Shown one piece after another: positions 22,592 through 33,834 of a DNA stretch of 64,000 bases. The notes beneath the pieces are model-generated. The model made no database searches, was not told the origin of the DNA, and saw nothing but the letters and a program-made list of their open reading frames with translations. Source of the DNA: Mycoplasma yeatsii (GTDB taxonomy: Bacteria > Bacillota_I > Bacilli_A > Mycoplasmatales > Mycoplasmataceae). Where the stretch lies: the NCBI RefSeq assembly GCF_030815295.1, contig NZ_JAUSWP010000001.1. One strand, given 5' to 3'. Each line of letters begins with the position of its first letter. Positions within the stretch are counted from its first letter, which is position 1. A program made the position numbers and the translations under genes.

Positions 22592-25501
22592 TTATTGAAA
22601 TTTAAATGTAATAGTTGCGGGTTCAGAAATATAATCGTATCTTATTTCGATTGTGTATTCTTTATTTAATTTGAATTCAAAGTTTAATCTGTTAATTTCA
22701 ACTTGATCAATAGTTTCATTTGTTAATTCTTGAACTTGTCCATCAATTTTAATTGATTTTAATTCTTTATGAGCAATTGTTCAGTTGAATAATTTATCAA
22801 AAACAAATACTGAGTTTGAATCTTTATTAATAACGCTTTCAACTAATTTAGCTTCGCCAAAGTTTGATATTTTAGCAGTTAAGTAATCTGCTCTTTTATC
22901 TCAAAGTGGTTGAATGATATGTGGATTATCTTTTTTTGTTGTTGTTATTCTTGCAAAATTAATGTTTTTCATAACAACTTTGCCACCAACACTTTTATTT
23001 TCTATGCTTGCTGTATTTCATTTACTTAAATCAGCACTAAGACTTACTGCATTTCTAAACATCGCATCCATATCTTTTACATTCGAAGTGTCTCAACTAG
23101 AAATATTACTATCAGTAAAATGGCTAGCTCCGTCAAACATTTGTTTCATATCAGTTACTTTAGAAGTATTAAAGTGTGAAACTTGTTGATTGAAAATTGA
23201 AGCAAGTCTGAACATATGATTCATTCTAGTTACATTTTCAGTATTTCAATTTGAAATTGAAGTATTAAATACTTTTGTTTCTTCGAACATACTACTCATA
23301 TTTTTTATATTAGAAGTGTCTCAAGCAGTATATTCTTCTTCTCCTTCTTTTCGAACTCTCTTAGTATTTATATCTTGATTGAATGCTTCAGTTTTTTTGA
23401 ACATACTTTGAGCGTTTTCTAAACTTTTTGTATTTCAATTTGAAATATCTCCATTAAATACTTTTGCTTCATGGAACATATCTTGCATATTTTTAACATT
23501 AGATACATCTCAAGTATTTAAATCTTGATTGAATTTTTCAGTATGAGCAAATAATAATTCCATGTTTACAATATTCGAAGTTGATCACTGTTGAATTCCT
23601 TCTATATGATCATTTTCATTATATTGGAAGGCGGCTTTTAAACTAGTTATTCTTCTTGGTAAGTTAATAGGAACTTTTTTAATAGTATTAGCAAAGTTTT
23701 TAACTCTTCATGTATCAGTTGCCTGTTCATAGAAATAACCTATTTGAGTACATTCTACAGGAACTTCTTCTCCGTCAATTTCTTCATATCTATATTTATG
23801 TTCAGCTTCACTTCTGTTTCCAAAATCATGAACAGTTCCATAATCAAGCTTAATTTCTTGATCTTTATAAGTAACTATAAATTCTCCATTGATTTTTTGT
23901 GACTCTAAATCTTGTTTTAGCTTTTCACTAGATTGGTTTGCTTTCTCAAAATTAATTTGTCTAAATATTTTATCAATTAATACTTTTTTCAACTCTTTTT
24001 CATATGCTTCTTTTACATCTGCAAAAGTATGTCTAACATCAAAAGTATTTTTGATTTTTTCATCTCAAATATGATTTATTTTAAGAATTGCATATTTTGT
24101 AAGTGAAATTTCAGCGATTCCTTCATATTTTGAGTCTTCATTAGCTGATAAAGTTACTGTATCAGTTTCTTCATCAATATATACAGCGATTTTATTAGAA
24201 TCTAAATTAGAATTTTGACTTGATAATTCATTTAAGAAATTTCTAATTGATCTATCAAAATTGTTTGTAATTTTCATTTCAGAAATTTTTTGATCTGTTA
24301 TTAAATCTTGTAATCTACCGATTTTTTTAATTTTAATTTTGAAACTAGCTGTTCCAGTATATTTAGAATTATCTTTTGCTTTAATATCAACTTCTTTATT
24401 TTCAAATCTAGTTATTTCAATTTGTTGTTTATCAAATTCACTATCTTTAGTTTTTATTAAAGTTTCAATTGCTGATAATGTATGAGTTTGATCTAATTCA
24501 TCAACTTCTAAAACTTTTTCTACACTATTAAAAGCTTGGTCAATAATTGAACTTAATTCTGGTTTAACAACCGGAAGAACATTGATTCGAATAGAAGCTT
24601 CACCTTGATAATTAGCATTTTCTTCACTAATTTTTATATTAGCAACGTTGTTTTCAATGCTTATAATTTCATCAAGATTAAGTTGTAGATCTGATCCTAT
24701 TTTATTTAATTCTTCATTTATTTTCCTAAGAACTTCATCTTTAGTATCATTTGAAACATTTACAGGTTGATTTATTTTACTAAATATTTCACTAACATCT
24801 TGTTTTGAGTGAGTAGTACTATCATCAATTCTAGTTTCACTTTCTGAATTAGCGTTTGATTCAATAATTTCTTTAGAACCAGAAAATAGTGGGTGATTGT
24901 CCGGTACAGTTACTGTCACTTTATTGTTTTCTTTTTTAATGTGATTTGAAGTAATTTTTTCAGATTGTGAAGTAAGTTCTAATCTGTTGTTAATTATATT
25001 TGTAAGCTCGTCTTCTCGTTTTTCACCAATTTTATCAATTGTAAAGTTTCTTAATTCTAAAACATCTTTTAGATCTATTTTTTCATTTGATACATCAAGA
25101 TCAATAATTTTAAAGTTTCTGTAGTGTGGAATACCTAATTTTTTTGTAAATGAAGTTATTTTTCTAATTTTATTCATAACTTCATTATTCACTAAAGTAG
25201 ATAAATTATCTATAACATCTTTGGTTGTTTCTGAAGGTATAATAATAGCTCTATGATTATTTGTAACTACAACTCTAACGTTTGATAACACAGTTTGATA
25301 CATTTCTTTATCTAATTCTAATAATGCTTGTTTAACATATAATTTACTAGCTCTTTTAACTTTTAAAGTATTATCTTTAATTTTAATTACACTATTTAAG
25401 TCTTTTGAAAAAACATATTTTCTAGTAAAAAATACTGTTGTAGCTGTTGCAACACTCGCTCCAAGTAAAAAACTAGATAAAATAGTTAATAATTTTTTCA
25501 T
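22592..25501 (-). CDS. BspA/PARCEL (DUF285) surface protein with repeated N-terminal modules
   Basis: 969 aa, joined across TGA=Trp. Residues 1-30 are a signal anchor (MKKLLTILSSFLLGASVATA) with no lipobox Cys. Residues about 80-480 hold four modules of similar form, each with an acidic strand ending in a Y-x-G motif: HPLFSGSKEI, NANYQGEASI, NSKYTGTASF, DSKYEGIAEI. Residues about 630-840 are eight PARCEL/DUF285 repeats of 25 residues (patterns WDTSNVKDMDAMF, FNQDINTW). A beta-sandwich-like C-terminal tail follows. The protein is probably displayed on the cell surface; such repeats are known to recombine and spread among mycoplasmas. Confidence 0.9.
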
Positions 25502-25634
25502 TTAATACGCCTCGCTTTATTGTCTATAATTTAAGTTATTTTATATATATTTTTCAGATAAGTTTTTATATCCTAATTAAGTTTATTTTAAAAACTAATA
25601 AAAAACAAGACTTGACAAAATGACTAGATAAACA

Positions 25635-25664
25635 AAAAGAAGTGTTTAAGAAAACACTTCTTTT
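25635..25664 (-). terminator. Terminator of gpmI
   Basis: Twelve-base stem AAAGAAGTGTTT/AAACACTTCTTT and TTGTTTATC after it on the minus strand. Confidence 0.8.
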
Positions 25665-25667
25665 AAA

Positions 25668-27260
25668 TTATTTCTCAATCATTGATTCTAAAGTCATTTC
25701 ACTTGGTAATTCTAAATTCATAATATCTAAAATTGTTGGACTAACTTTAGCAATAGCAGCATCAGTTTGTTTTAATTTAATGTTTTTGTCAGTAATAATA
25801 ATTGGAACTGGTGAAGTTGTATGTTTTTTATTAACTCCTCCATTTTCATCAATCATCACTTCAGCATTACCGTGATCAGCAGTAATTACCATAATTCCAT
25901 TGTGTTTTAATACAAATTCATCATGAATACGTTTTAATTGATCATCTAACACTTTACATGCAACTCTTGTAGCTTGATTATTTCCAGTATGACCTACCAT
26001 ATCACAGTTTGCAAAGTTTAAAACAATTAAATCAAATTCATCTTTTTGTATTTCTTCTAATAATTTATCTGTAATTTCAACAGCAGCCATTTCAGGTTTT
26101 AAATCATAAGTAGCAACTTTAGGAGAAGTGATTAAATCAATTGATGCATTTTTTAAACTAACTTCTTCAGGTTTTGCTAATCCATTTTTGAAATAATCAT
26201 TTCCACCATCAAAAAAGAAAGTTACGTGAGCAATTTTTTCAGTTTCTGCTATTCTTAATTGTTTTAATCCTAGCTTTGAAACTCATTGACCTAAAGTATT
26301 TTCTAAAGGTTTTGGTGGATAAGCAATGTGATGTGAAGTTACTGAATCAGAATATTTCATCATTGAAACAAATCTAATATCATTTCCAATAAAGCAAATA
26401 TCTTTAAATGATTCATCATTTCAAGCAATGTAATTTTTATTAGTCATAATTGATGAAATTTGAATAGCACGATCAGGACGGAAGTTAGTCATAATCATTA
26501 CATCATCTTGTTTTAAATTAGCATCAACAGCTGATGAGTTAAATGCAGGAACAATCATTTCATCATCTTTATTGTTTTTATATTGTTCTTGAATATAACT
26601 AATTGGATCGGTGAATGAATCAACATCTTTTCTAGTGACAATTGCATTATAAGCTTGTGCACTTCTTTCAAATCTTTTATCACGATCCATTGCATAATAA
26701 CGCCCACTGATTGAACTAATTTGTCCTATGTTATTATTTTGTTTAATAATTTCTAATAATTGTTTTACAAATTGATCAGCTAATTTAGGAGCAGTATCAC
26801 GTCCATCAGTAATTAAATCAAATTTAATATTTGTAATCCCGTAATTGATTGCCGCTTTATAAATAGCAATCATATGATCCATATGAGAGTGAACTCCACC
26901 ATTTGAAAATAATCCCATTAAGTGTAATGCACTGTTTTTAGTTTTAACTTGTTCAAAAGTATCAATTATTTCCTGGTTATTTGCTATTTGATTAGTTTTT
27001 ACTTCATAGTTTAGTTTTGCTAGAGATTCCATATTAATTCTTCCAGCACCTAAATGGATGTGTCCAACTTCTGAATTTCCCATTTGTCCTTCAGGAAGAC
27101 CAACTCATTCTCCTGAAGCGTGAGCTTTAACTCAAGGATATTGTTTTTTCATTTCTTCAACAAATGACATGTGTCCATTTCAAACGGCATTACCTTCGCT
27201 TGGTTCAGCTATTCCTCAACCATCTAAAATAGTTAATAATACAGGTCTTTTTGTAATCAT
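25668..27260 (-). CDS. gpmI: 2,3-bisphosphoglycerate-independent phosphoglycerate mutase
   Basis: 530 aa. Interconverts 3- and 2-phosphoglycerate using two Mn2+. Seen: metal Asp13 in LLTILDGWG, catalytic Ser63 in GLPEGQMGNSEVGH, SNGGVHSH, DGRDT, FRPDRA, NFANCDMVGHTG and ADHGNAE, the complete metal and substrate set. Third gene of tpiA-HAD-gpmI; ATG four bases after the HAD stop. Confidence 0.97.
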
Positions 27261-27264
27261 TTTT

Positions 27265-28095
27265 TTAATTCTTTCTATTTAAAATATATTGTTCTACAAA
27301 TTCTTTAACAGCTGCTTCTTCACTTGTTTTATCAATATAAACTTGAGCTACATCTTTAATTGCTTGAACTGAGTTTTTTAAAGCAGCACCAATTCCAACA
27401 TATTCAATCATGTCATAATCATTCATTCCATCACCCATAGCGGCAATGTTTTCTAAACTAATGTTAAAGTGATTACTAAATCAGTCAACAGCGAATTTTT
27501 TATTAACGTTTTGTTTGTTAATTTCAATTACTCTATAATCATTAGTTGACACATTTAATTTAAGTTCGTCTTTTAAAATATCAAAGAATTCTTTGTTTGC
27601 ATTAAATGCTAATAGTTTGAAAAAGTCGTGCTCTTTATTAATATCTTTTAATTCTACAATTTCACCTTCAAATAAATTACCTTCATATCCGTAATCAACT
27701 GGATCTTTAGTTCATTTATTTAAAATTGAAGTTTTTAAATCAGTTGAATATCCTCAAATTTTGATATCATCTTTTTTAAATTTTTCACTTGCTGCTAGAT
27801 CATAAACTTTTTTAGCAGTTGCTCAATCTATTGGATCAGAAGCTAAAATTTCATTAGTTACTAAATCATAAATACAAGCACCATTATACCCAGCAATAAA
27901 TGAATGATTTGAAGTAAATCCATGTTCAACTAAACTGTTTTGTTTAGAATTAACCGGTCTTCCTGTAACGAACACAACTTCAACATTATTTTTAATAGCT
28001 TCTTTTAATGGCTCGACATTTTCTTTTATGATAGGACCCATTTTTTTATAACTAGTCCCATCCATATCTAAAATTAGTAATTTAACATCTTTCAT
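27265..28095 (-). CDS. HAD-superfamily (Cof-type) phosphatase
   Basis: 276 aa. Nucleophile motif LILDMDGTSY (Asp10/Asp12), motif II VFVTGRPV, a C2-type cap, and motif IV MGDGMNDYDMIE with the two metal Asp. Cof-type HADs dephosphorylate sugar phosphates, FMN or PLP-like compounds; sitting between tpiA and gpmI it may clear phosphorylated glycolytic by-products. Substrate not readable from sequence. Confidence 0.92.
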
Positions 28096-28108
28096 ATTTA
28101 TATTCCTT

Positions 28109-28855
28109 TTATTTGTTGTAATTTACTAAACCTAGATAATCATCGGCTAATAATGAAGCTCCACCAACTAAAGCACCATCAATATTTGGCATTTCCATAA
28201 TTTCTTTTATATTTGAAGGTTTAACACTTCCTCCGTATTGAATTGAAATTTGATCTGCTGTATTTTGATCATAAATTTTTGCTAGATTTTCTCTAATTGC
28301 TTTACATACTTGTTCAGCATCATCACTAGTTGCAGTTTTACCAGTTCCAATTGCTCAAATTGGTTCATAAGCAATAATTGTTTTAACAGCATCATCGCTT
28401 GATATACCTTCATAAGCTTTTGAAATTTGATTATTTACAAAACTAATTGTGTTTCCTTGTTCTTTAGTTTCTAAAGTTTCTCCACAACAAATAATTGGAG
28501 TCATGTTGTTTGCTAATAATGCTTTAGCTTTTTTATTAACTGTTAGATCAGTTTCAGCAAACATTTCTCTTCTTTCAGAGTGACCAATAACAACATATTC
28601 AACGTTTAATTCTTTTAACATTGGTATAGAAATTTCACCAGTGAATGCTCCTTTTTCTTCGAAGTGAACATTTTGTGCAGCAATTTTAACATTCTTAGCA
28701 TTTTCTACTGCTGTGCTTAATAAAGTAAATGGTACAGCTAAACCAGCAACAACACCTGTACTAGTTGCTAAACTATCAACTGTGTTTAAAAAATCTTTAA
28801 CACTTTTGATTGATCCATTCATTTTTCAATTTCCAAAAATAACTTTTTTTCTCAT
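28109..28855 (-). CDS. tpiA: Triosephosphate isomerase
   Basis: 248 aa. Interconverts DHAP and glyceraldehyde-3-P. Seen: GNWKMN (Lys11), catalytic His92 in VIGHSERR, catalytic Glu164 in AYEPIWAIGTG, and phosphate-loop YGGSVKP and GALVGGASL. First gene of a three-gene glycolytic operon with a good promoter upstream and SD GGAAGG. Confidence 0.97.
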
Positions 28856-28892
28856 ATTTTTATACCTTCCAGTTCTTATAAATTTTTTAATA

Positions 28893-28921
28893 ATTATATA
28901 AATAATATTGTGTTTTATCAA
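28893..28921 (-). promoter_or_regulatory. Promoter of tpiA-HAD-gpmI
   Basis: On the minus strand TTGATA (28921-28916), 17-base spacer, TATAAT (28898-28893); near consensus. Confidence 0.75.
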
Positions 28922-28997
28922 TTAATAATATATTGACTAACAAACAATAACTAACAATTAAATTTTAATAAATTTTTTGCGATTTTTTTATAATAAA

Positions 28998-29021
28998 AAA
29001 GTTAGTTTTAAAACTAACTTT
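28998..29021 (-). terminator. Second terminator after the nine-tRNA operon
   Basis: Stem AAAGTTAGTTT/AAACTAACTTT followed by TTTATTAT on the minus strand; lies beyond the primary one at 29067-29084. Confidence 0.65.
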
Positions 29022-29066
29022 AATCTGATATTCTTTTTATCTAATATTTATCTAAAAATAAACAAA

Positions 29067-29084
29067 AAGTAGCGTAAGCTACTT
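29067..29084 (-). terminator. Terminator of the nine-tRNA operon
   Basis: Stem AAGTAGC/GCTACTT with loop TTAC, then TTTGTTTATTT on the minus strand, 18 bases after tRNA-Phe. Confidence 0.75.
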
Positions 29085-29101
29085 AATTCCATTCTCTTGA
29101 G

Positions 29102-29177
29102 TGGTGGTTGTGGACGGAATTGAACCGCCGACACGCAGAGCTTCAGTCTGCTGCTCTACCAACTGAGCTACACAACC
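29102..29177 (-). tRNA. tRNA-Phe (GAA)
   Basis: Acceptor GGTTGTG/CACAACC, anticodon stem GCAGA/TCTGC with loop CTGAAGC, encoded CCA. Last tRNA of the cluster. Confidence 0.96.
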
Positions 29178-29181
29178 ATAA

Positions 29182-29258
29182 TGGCGACCCCAACGGGACT
29201 CGAACCCGTGATCTCCTCCGTGACAGGGAGGCGCGATAACCAACTTCGCTATGGGGCC
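29182..29258 (-). tRNA. tRNA-Asp (GUC)
   Basis: Anticodon loop CTGTCAC in stem CCTCC/GGAGG; TPsiC arm ACGGGTTCGAGTCCCGT; encoded CCA. Confidence 0.96.
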
Positions 29259-29260
29259 AT

Positions 29261-29336
29261 TGGTTGCGGGGGCAGGACTCGAACCTGCGACCTTCGGGTT
29301 ATGAGCCCGACGAGCTGCCAACTGCTCTACCCCGCG
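29261..29336 (-). tRNA. Initiator tRNA-fMet (CAU)
   Basis: The 5' end CGCGGGG against CCCCGCA leaves a C1-A72 mismatch, and the anticodon stem ends in three G-C pairs (GGGCTCATAACCC): both initiator hallmarks. Confidence 0.95.
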
Positions 29337-29358
29337 ACACTATTTTGTTTTCAATAAA

Positions 29359-29452
29359 TGGCGGAAGATGAGGGATTCGAACCCCCGCTCGGGTTTCCCC
29401 GACTCTCGGTTTTCAAGACCGATCCCTTCAGCCGGACTTGGGTAATCTTCCG
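29359..29452 (-). tRNA. tRNA-Ser (UGA)
   Basis: Class II with long variable arm; anticodon stem TCGGT/ACCGA, loop CTTGAAA; acceptor CGGAAGA/TCTTCCG; encoded CCA. Confidence 0.95.
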
Positions 29453-29497
29453 TGTTACCATTTTACCTCATAATCGACCATTTTTATGTTTCAATTA

Positions 29498-29574
29498 TGG
29501 TGGACCTTATTGGACTTGAACCAATGACCGTCCGGTTATGAGCCGGATGCTCTAACCAACTGAGCTAAAGGTCC
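29498..29574 (-). tRNA. tRNA-Ile2 (CAU, lysidine type)
   Basis: Anticodon CAT, but body GGACCTTTAGCTCAGTTGG and stem TCCGG/CCGGA match bacterial Ile2 rather than Met, so C34 should be converted to lysidine by TilS to read AUA. Confidence 0.88.
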
Positions 29575-29584
29575 ATAATAATGA

Positions 29585-29661
29585 TGGTAGCGGGGGAGAG
29601 ATTTGAACTCTCGACCTTTCGGGTATGAACCGAACGCTCTAACCAACTGAGCTACCCCGCC
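29585..29661 (-). tRNA. Elongator tRNA-Met (CAU)
   Basis: Anticodon loop TTCATAC in stem TTCGG/CCGAA; acceptor GGCGGGG with paired position 1; matches elongator Met of the Bacillus type. Confidence 0.9.
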
Positions 29662-29666
29662 AAATA

Positions 29667-29742
29667 TGGTGGACCCTAACGGGATCGAACCGTCGACCCC
29701 CTGCGTGCAAGGCAGGTGCTCTCCCAGCTGAGCTAAGGGCCC
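29667..29742 (-). tRNA. tRNA-Ala (UGC)
   Basis: G3-T70 wobble in the acceptor (GGGCCCT against AGGGTCC), loop CTTGCAC in stem CCTGC/GCAGG; encoded CCA. Confidence 0.95.
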
Positions 29743-29750
29743 ATATTTAA

Positions 29751-29827
29751 TGGTCGGGAAGACAGGATTCGAACCTGCGACCCTTCGGTCCCAAACCGAA
29801 TGCTCTACCAAGCTGAGCCACTTCCCG
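29751..29827 (-). tRNA. tRNA-Pro (UGG)
   Basis: Loop TTTGGGA in stem TTCGG/CCGAA; acceptor CGGGAAG/CTTCCCG; encoded CCA. Confidence 0.95.
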
Positions 29828-29834
29828 AAATATA

Positions 29835-29862
29835 TTGTTATTATGTTTTACGATAATAACAA
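29835..29862 (-). other. Spacer hairpin between tRNA-Arg and tRNA-Pro
   Basis: Perfect ten-base inverted repeat TTGTTATTAT/ATAATAACAA with an eight-base loop and no T tract; a processing hairpin within the tRNA precursor is the simplest reading. Confidence 0.5.
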
Positions 29863-29875
29863 TTAGCTTTCTAAA

Positions 29876-29952
29876 TGGTGCGCCCGGAGGGACTCGAACC
29901 CCCAACCTTTTGATCCGTAGTCAAGCGATCTATCCAATTGATCTACGGGCGC
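29876..29952 (-). tRNA. tRNA-Arg (ACG)
   Basis: Loop CTACGGA (A34 becomes inosine), acceptor GCGCCCG/CGGGCGC; first tRNA of the nine-gene transcript; encoded CCA. Confidence 0.95.
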
Positions 29953-30006
29953 ATGTAAAGGTTTTTGCTATGTTATTATCTTGTCACTTTCTCAAGTGAC
30001 TTTTTT

Positions 30007-30035
30007 ATTATAGAATATCAAAACAAAATTTACAA
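30007..30035 (-). promoter_or_regulatory. Promoter of the nine-tRNA operon
   Basis: Minus strand TTGTAA, 17-base spacer, TATAAT (30012-30007). A hairpin GTCACT/AGTGAC (about 29982-29999) falls at the very 5' end of the transcript. Confidence 0.7.
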
Positions 30036-30073
30036 TATAAAAAGTTAAATTTTTTTTATTTTTATACTTTTTT

Positions 30074-30114
30074 AAAAATCTCTCTATTCCCAAAGGAGGT
30101 TTAGAGAGATTTTT
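30074..30114 (-). terminator. Terminator-like hairpin of tRNA-Cys with anti-SD loop
   Basis: Perfect twelve-base stem AAAAATCTCTCT/AGAGAGATTTTT. On the minus (tRNA-Cys) strand the 17-base loop reads AAACCTCCTTTGGGAAT and so contains CCTCCTTT, the anti-SD sequence of 16S rRNA. It lies 12 bases after tRNA-Cys and probably terminates it; T-rich on both strands. Confidence 0.6.
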
Positions 30115-30125
30115 TTGTTTCATAT

Positions 30126-30200
30126 TGGAGGCAACAGTCGGATTCGAACCGACGATCAGGGTGTTGCAGACCCATGCCTTAGCCACTTGGCTATGTTGCC
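30126..30200 (-). tRNA. tRNA-Cys (GCA)
   Basis: Acceptor GGCAACA/TGTTGCC, anticodon loop CTGCAAC, encoded CCA. Own transcript, with TATAAT at 30223-30218 on the minus strand. Confidence 0.95.
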
Positions 30201-30260
30201 AAAAATGTTACTTTTTAATTATAATAGATTTTTTGATAACTTTAAATAGTTTTTAAATAA

Positions 30261-30287
30261 AAAAACAAGCACAAGTGTGCTTGTTTG
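30261..30287 (-). terminator. Terminator of the nucleoside ABC transporter operon
   Basis: Stem AAACAAGCAC/GTGCTTGTTT, loop of four, then TTTTATTT on the minus strand. Confidence 0.8.
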
Positions 30288-30302
30288 AAGATATTATATA
30301 TT

Positions 30303-31229
30303 TTATCTTTTTGATTTATCGAACGGAACTCCAACCGCAGCTGGTGCTCGTGATGTTTTACTAAATGCAATCATACCTATGATAGTTAATACGAAAGGTG
30401 TTACTTTGAATAAGGTTGCCATTCTTTTTATTAAGCTTTGATCAAATAGCAATGAAATTTGTTGAGCCATTGCAAATATCGCTGAGAATAGAATAACTCC
30501 AATTGATATAAATGGTATTTTTCATTGACCAAAAATCATAATCGCAATAGCTAAGAATCCATATCCATTTAATGATCCACCAAATGTACCACTACCAACA
30601 ATTGTTAGAATGAATGCTCCACCACCAATTCCTGCAAGAAATCCTGAAAACATTACTGCAATATATCTATATTTTGCAACACTAATTCCAGCAGCGTCAA
30701 TTGCATTTGGGTTTTCTCCAACCATTGCATATCTCATTCCTTGTTTTGTATATTTGAAAAATACTAATAATAGGATAGCTGAAATGATTGCTACAATTGT
30801 TCAAACAGGGAATGGTCCAAATTTTAATGTTATATAACCACTTGCAATAATTTGAGATTGTCTTCCAAAGTAGTTTGATGAAGCTAAGAATATACCTGTT
30901 CCTAAAGCTAAAATGTTAATAGCAGTTCCTGAAACAATTTGATTCGATTTCAATGAAATTGAAGGAAATGCATGTAATAGTGCAAATATTGATGTTATCA
31001 CTCCTGCAAGCAACATAACTCAAATTTGAGTGTATTGAGAAGATGCTTCATTTGGATGAGTATTTACAATGGTTCCTAGTATAGAGACAACTAAAGCTCC
31101 CACTGTCATCATACCTTCAACAGCAATGTTAACTATTCCTGCTTTTTCTGAAACAAGAGCTGATAAGGAAGCGAATAATAATATAGCAATAAACCCAAAC
31201 GCTCATTGAGCTGTAACTGAATTTAACAT
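30303..31229 (-). CDS. Nucleoside/simple-sugar ABC transporter permease 2
   Basis: 308 aa with about eight to nine membrane spans. Seen: SALVSEKAGIVNIAVEGMMTVGAL and AMGENP-like RYAMVGENPNAIDAAGISVAKYR, the coupling helix that contacts the ATPase in BmpC/RbsC-type permeases. Imports nucleosides together with the ATPase, the other permease and the BMP lipoprotein. ATG is one base after the stop of the partner permease (TAATATG). Confidence 0.92.
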
Positions 31230-31230
31230 A

Positions 31231-33834
31231 TTACACACCTTCCTTTGCTATTTTTTGATTAATTTCAATAATTTGAGAGTTCATATTTTCTTTATATGAT
31301 TTTTCAAAGTTTATTAATTGATCTAAATCTTGAATTGTTTCAATTTGAGTAGAATTAATAGTTTCTAAGTATTGCTCTTTTTTAGAATCAACTAATTCTT
31401 TAGCTTTTGTTATAGATTCTTTGAAAATACTAATAGTTTTGTTTTCATCTAATCTAGACTGAATATAATTAATTTCTTTTTGAATATTAATTATTACTTT
31501 TAAAGAACTTAAATTAATTCTTATTTTGTCTTTCATATATTCAGCAGCATCATACGCATTAACTACTTGTTGAGTTAAAATTTCATCAATTTTATTTTTA
31601 ATTTCTAAAGCTTTTGCTAAGATTTTATTATTTGTAATTAAAGCATCTTTAGTAACTTCTCGTATAAGTTGATCTTTAAAGATTGTTTTCAAATCGTTTA
31701 ATAACATAGTTGCTTGTTCAACTTCTTGTTTAGAACGATTCATATCAACTTTTGAATCAAATTCTTGCTTAAATTCTAAAGCTTTTTGTTTTGCTAGTTC
31801 AAAACGTTTGTTTTCTTCATCAACTAATCGTTGAGCTTTGTCTAAAATTGCTTGTAATTCAACTTTTTCTTGTTCAACTTTTAGTTTTTGAGCTTTGAAC
31901 TTATCTTTTCAATCTTGAGATTGTTGCTTAGCTTTAAAAATAGCTTCTTTTTTATCCTGTTTTAATTGAGAAATTAACTCATTAAATTTTTCTCTGATTT
32001 CATCATATTTTACTTTTTTATCTTCAGAAGTTAATTCTTTATTTAATCTCAGAATTTCACGTTGTAATTTAAATTCAGATTTTGCTGATTTAATGTGCTC
32101 ATTGATATTATCAATATCTGTTAATTTTTCAGCTTTTATTTGAATTAAATTATCACGGCATTCAAACTCTCAAGTTAATACACTTATTTCAGTTTCTTTG
32201 TTCATCTTGATCGCTTGAAGTAATGATTTGTGTTCAGCTTTATTTTTTTCTAATAAGTTTTTATAAGAATTTAAAATTGAGTCTCTAGTTTTTCTTACTT
32301 TATCTTTTTGAGTAGAAAATTCTAAGTTTAAGTTTCTTTGTTTTTTAATAAAGTTAGAAATAATTAAAGCTTTTTGTTTTGATAATTCTGTTTTTAATCC
32401 ACAAATATTTAGTTCTGTTTTTTCTTCTTTAACATGTTTTTTAACTTCTGCTAGTTTATTTTTATATAAGCTAATTAATGAATCCATTTCTTTTTTCATT
32501 ACTAACTTAAGATTTTTTCTACCGTTTCATTTTTTAGAAAGTGATTTTACTTGTTCAATATTAATATCTATATTGTTTTCTTTACAATAAGCTATATATT
32601 CTTGTTCAAGTCTTTCTTTATATTCACTTGATAAACATAAGAAACGTTTTTTAGATTTTAGTTTTCTAATATGAGATTTTAGTTTTCTAATAATTTTTAG
32701 GTTTATTCCTGAGTTTAATATATAGAATTTATTTTTAATTGCTGTTCAAGGTTCAAGTCTAATAAATATTGAAGCAATAGCAGTAAAGTAAATTAATATA
32801 CCTGAAATTAATGAACTTAATTGAGTTGAAATTGTATAGAATCCTGAAGCAGGTCCTGTACCAGTTTTAATAGCAGCTCATAATCAACCTGTACCAATAA
32901 TTCCTATAGGGTTATTAAATGCAACTAAAGAAACTGCGATTGCATCAAATCCTAAAGTAGGTAAAGCATCAATTGCAAATGATGTATTTGGTGTAACTGT
33001 AAACATTGCAACAAACCCAGCTAATCCAGCAAATGCTCCCGATAATGTTAATGCTCCTACAATTTGTGTTTTAACATTAATCCCAACATATTGTGATGCT
33101 GAAGGAGATGAGCCAACAGCTTTTAGTTTAAATCCTAAAGTTGTTTTTGAAAATAGTACTCAAACAGATATAACACAAACACTAGCGATTATAATAGGAA
33201 GAAGTCAGTGATTATCACCTATGTTTAATTGATCACGAGGAATAGTTAAAGTGGTACCTGGAGTTGTACTCATAAATTTATTTCCAGTGAATTCAAATAA
33301 TCATTTTAAAGTGAAGAATGCAGTTCAGTTTAATAAAATTGTTGAAACAACTTCATGTATGTTGAATAACGCTTTTAATAAACCTGCTATAAATGCCAAT
33401 ATTGCACCAGATACAACACAGATTATAAACATTAAGAATATAGTCCCTGAATCTATCGAAGATACGTCTTTTCCTTTTAATAAAACAAGAACTATCGTTG
33501 ATAAACAAGTTGCTGTTAATATTTGTCCAGAAGCACCAATATTAAATACTCCACATCTAAATGCAATAGCCATAGAAATGGCGGCTATTATATAAACTGC
33601 AGTTCAATTAAAAGTTTCTGGTAAGAAGTCACTGTCAAAACTATATGAAAATACATAGTAGAAATACTGAAAAGGATTAACTGACAAGAATATTAATAAT
33701 ATAGATGCAGTTAATAACCCTGCTAAGATTGAAAAAATAGAACCTTTAAAAACTTTTCTTTTTTCTTTTGAATGATCTGAAGTAACTACATACTTTAATC
33801 TATTTGAAAATGTTCATTTAAATTTAGAAAACAT
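31231..33834 (-). CDS. Nucleoside ABC permease 1 fused to a long coiled coil
   Basis: 867 aa, against about 320-380 for a usual permease. Residues 1-360 are a BPL/RbsC-type permease with MAIAFRCGVFNIGASGQI and LKAVGSSPSASQYVGINVKT (coupling helix). From about 365 to 867 the protein is hydrophilic, Lys/Glu/Gln-rich and heptad-like throughout, without Pro and with very few Gly, so a cytoplasmic coiled coil. The frame is continuous with TGA=Trp at WNGRK, WEFEC and WKDKF. ATG overlaps the ATPase stop by one base (TAATG). Confidence 0.9.

Noticed and set aside
30085..30105. Strong SD (AAAGGAGGT) on the plus strand as a hidden gene start
   Set aside because: No start codon follows at a usable distance and the bases form the loop of a hairpin.
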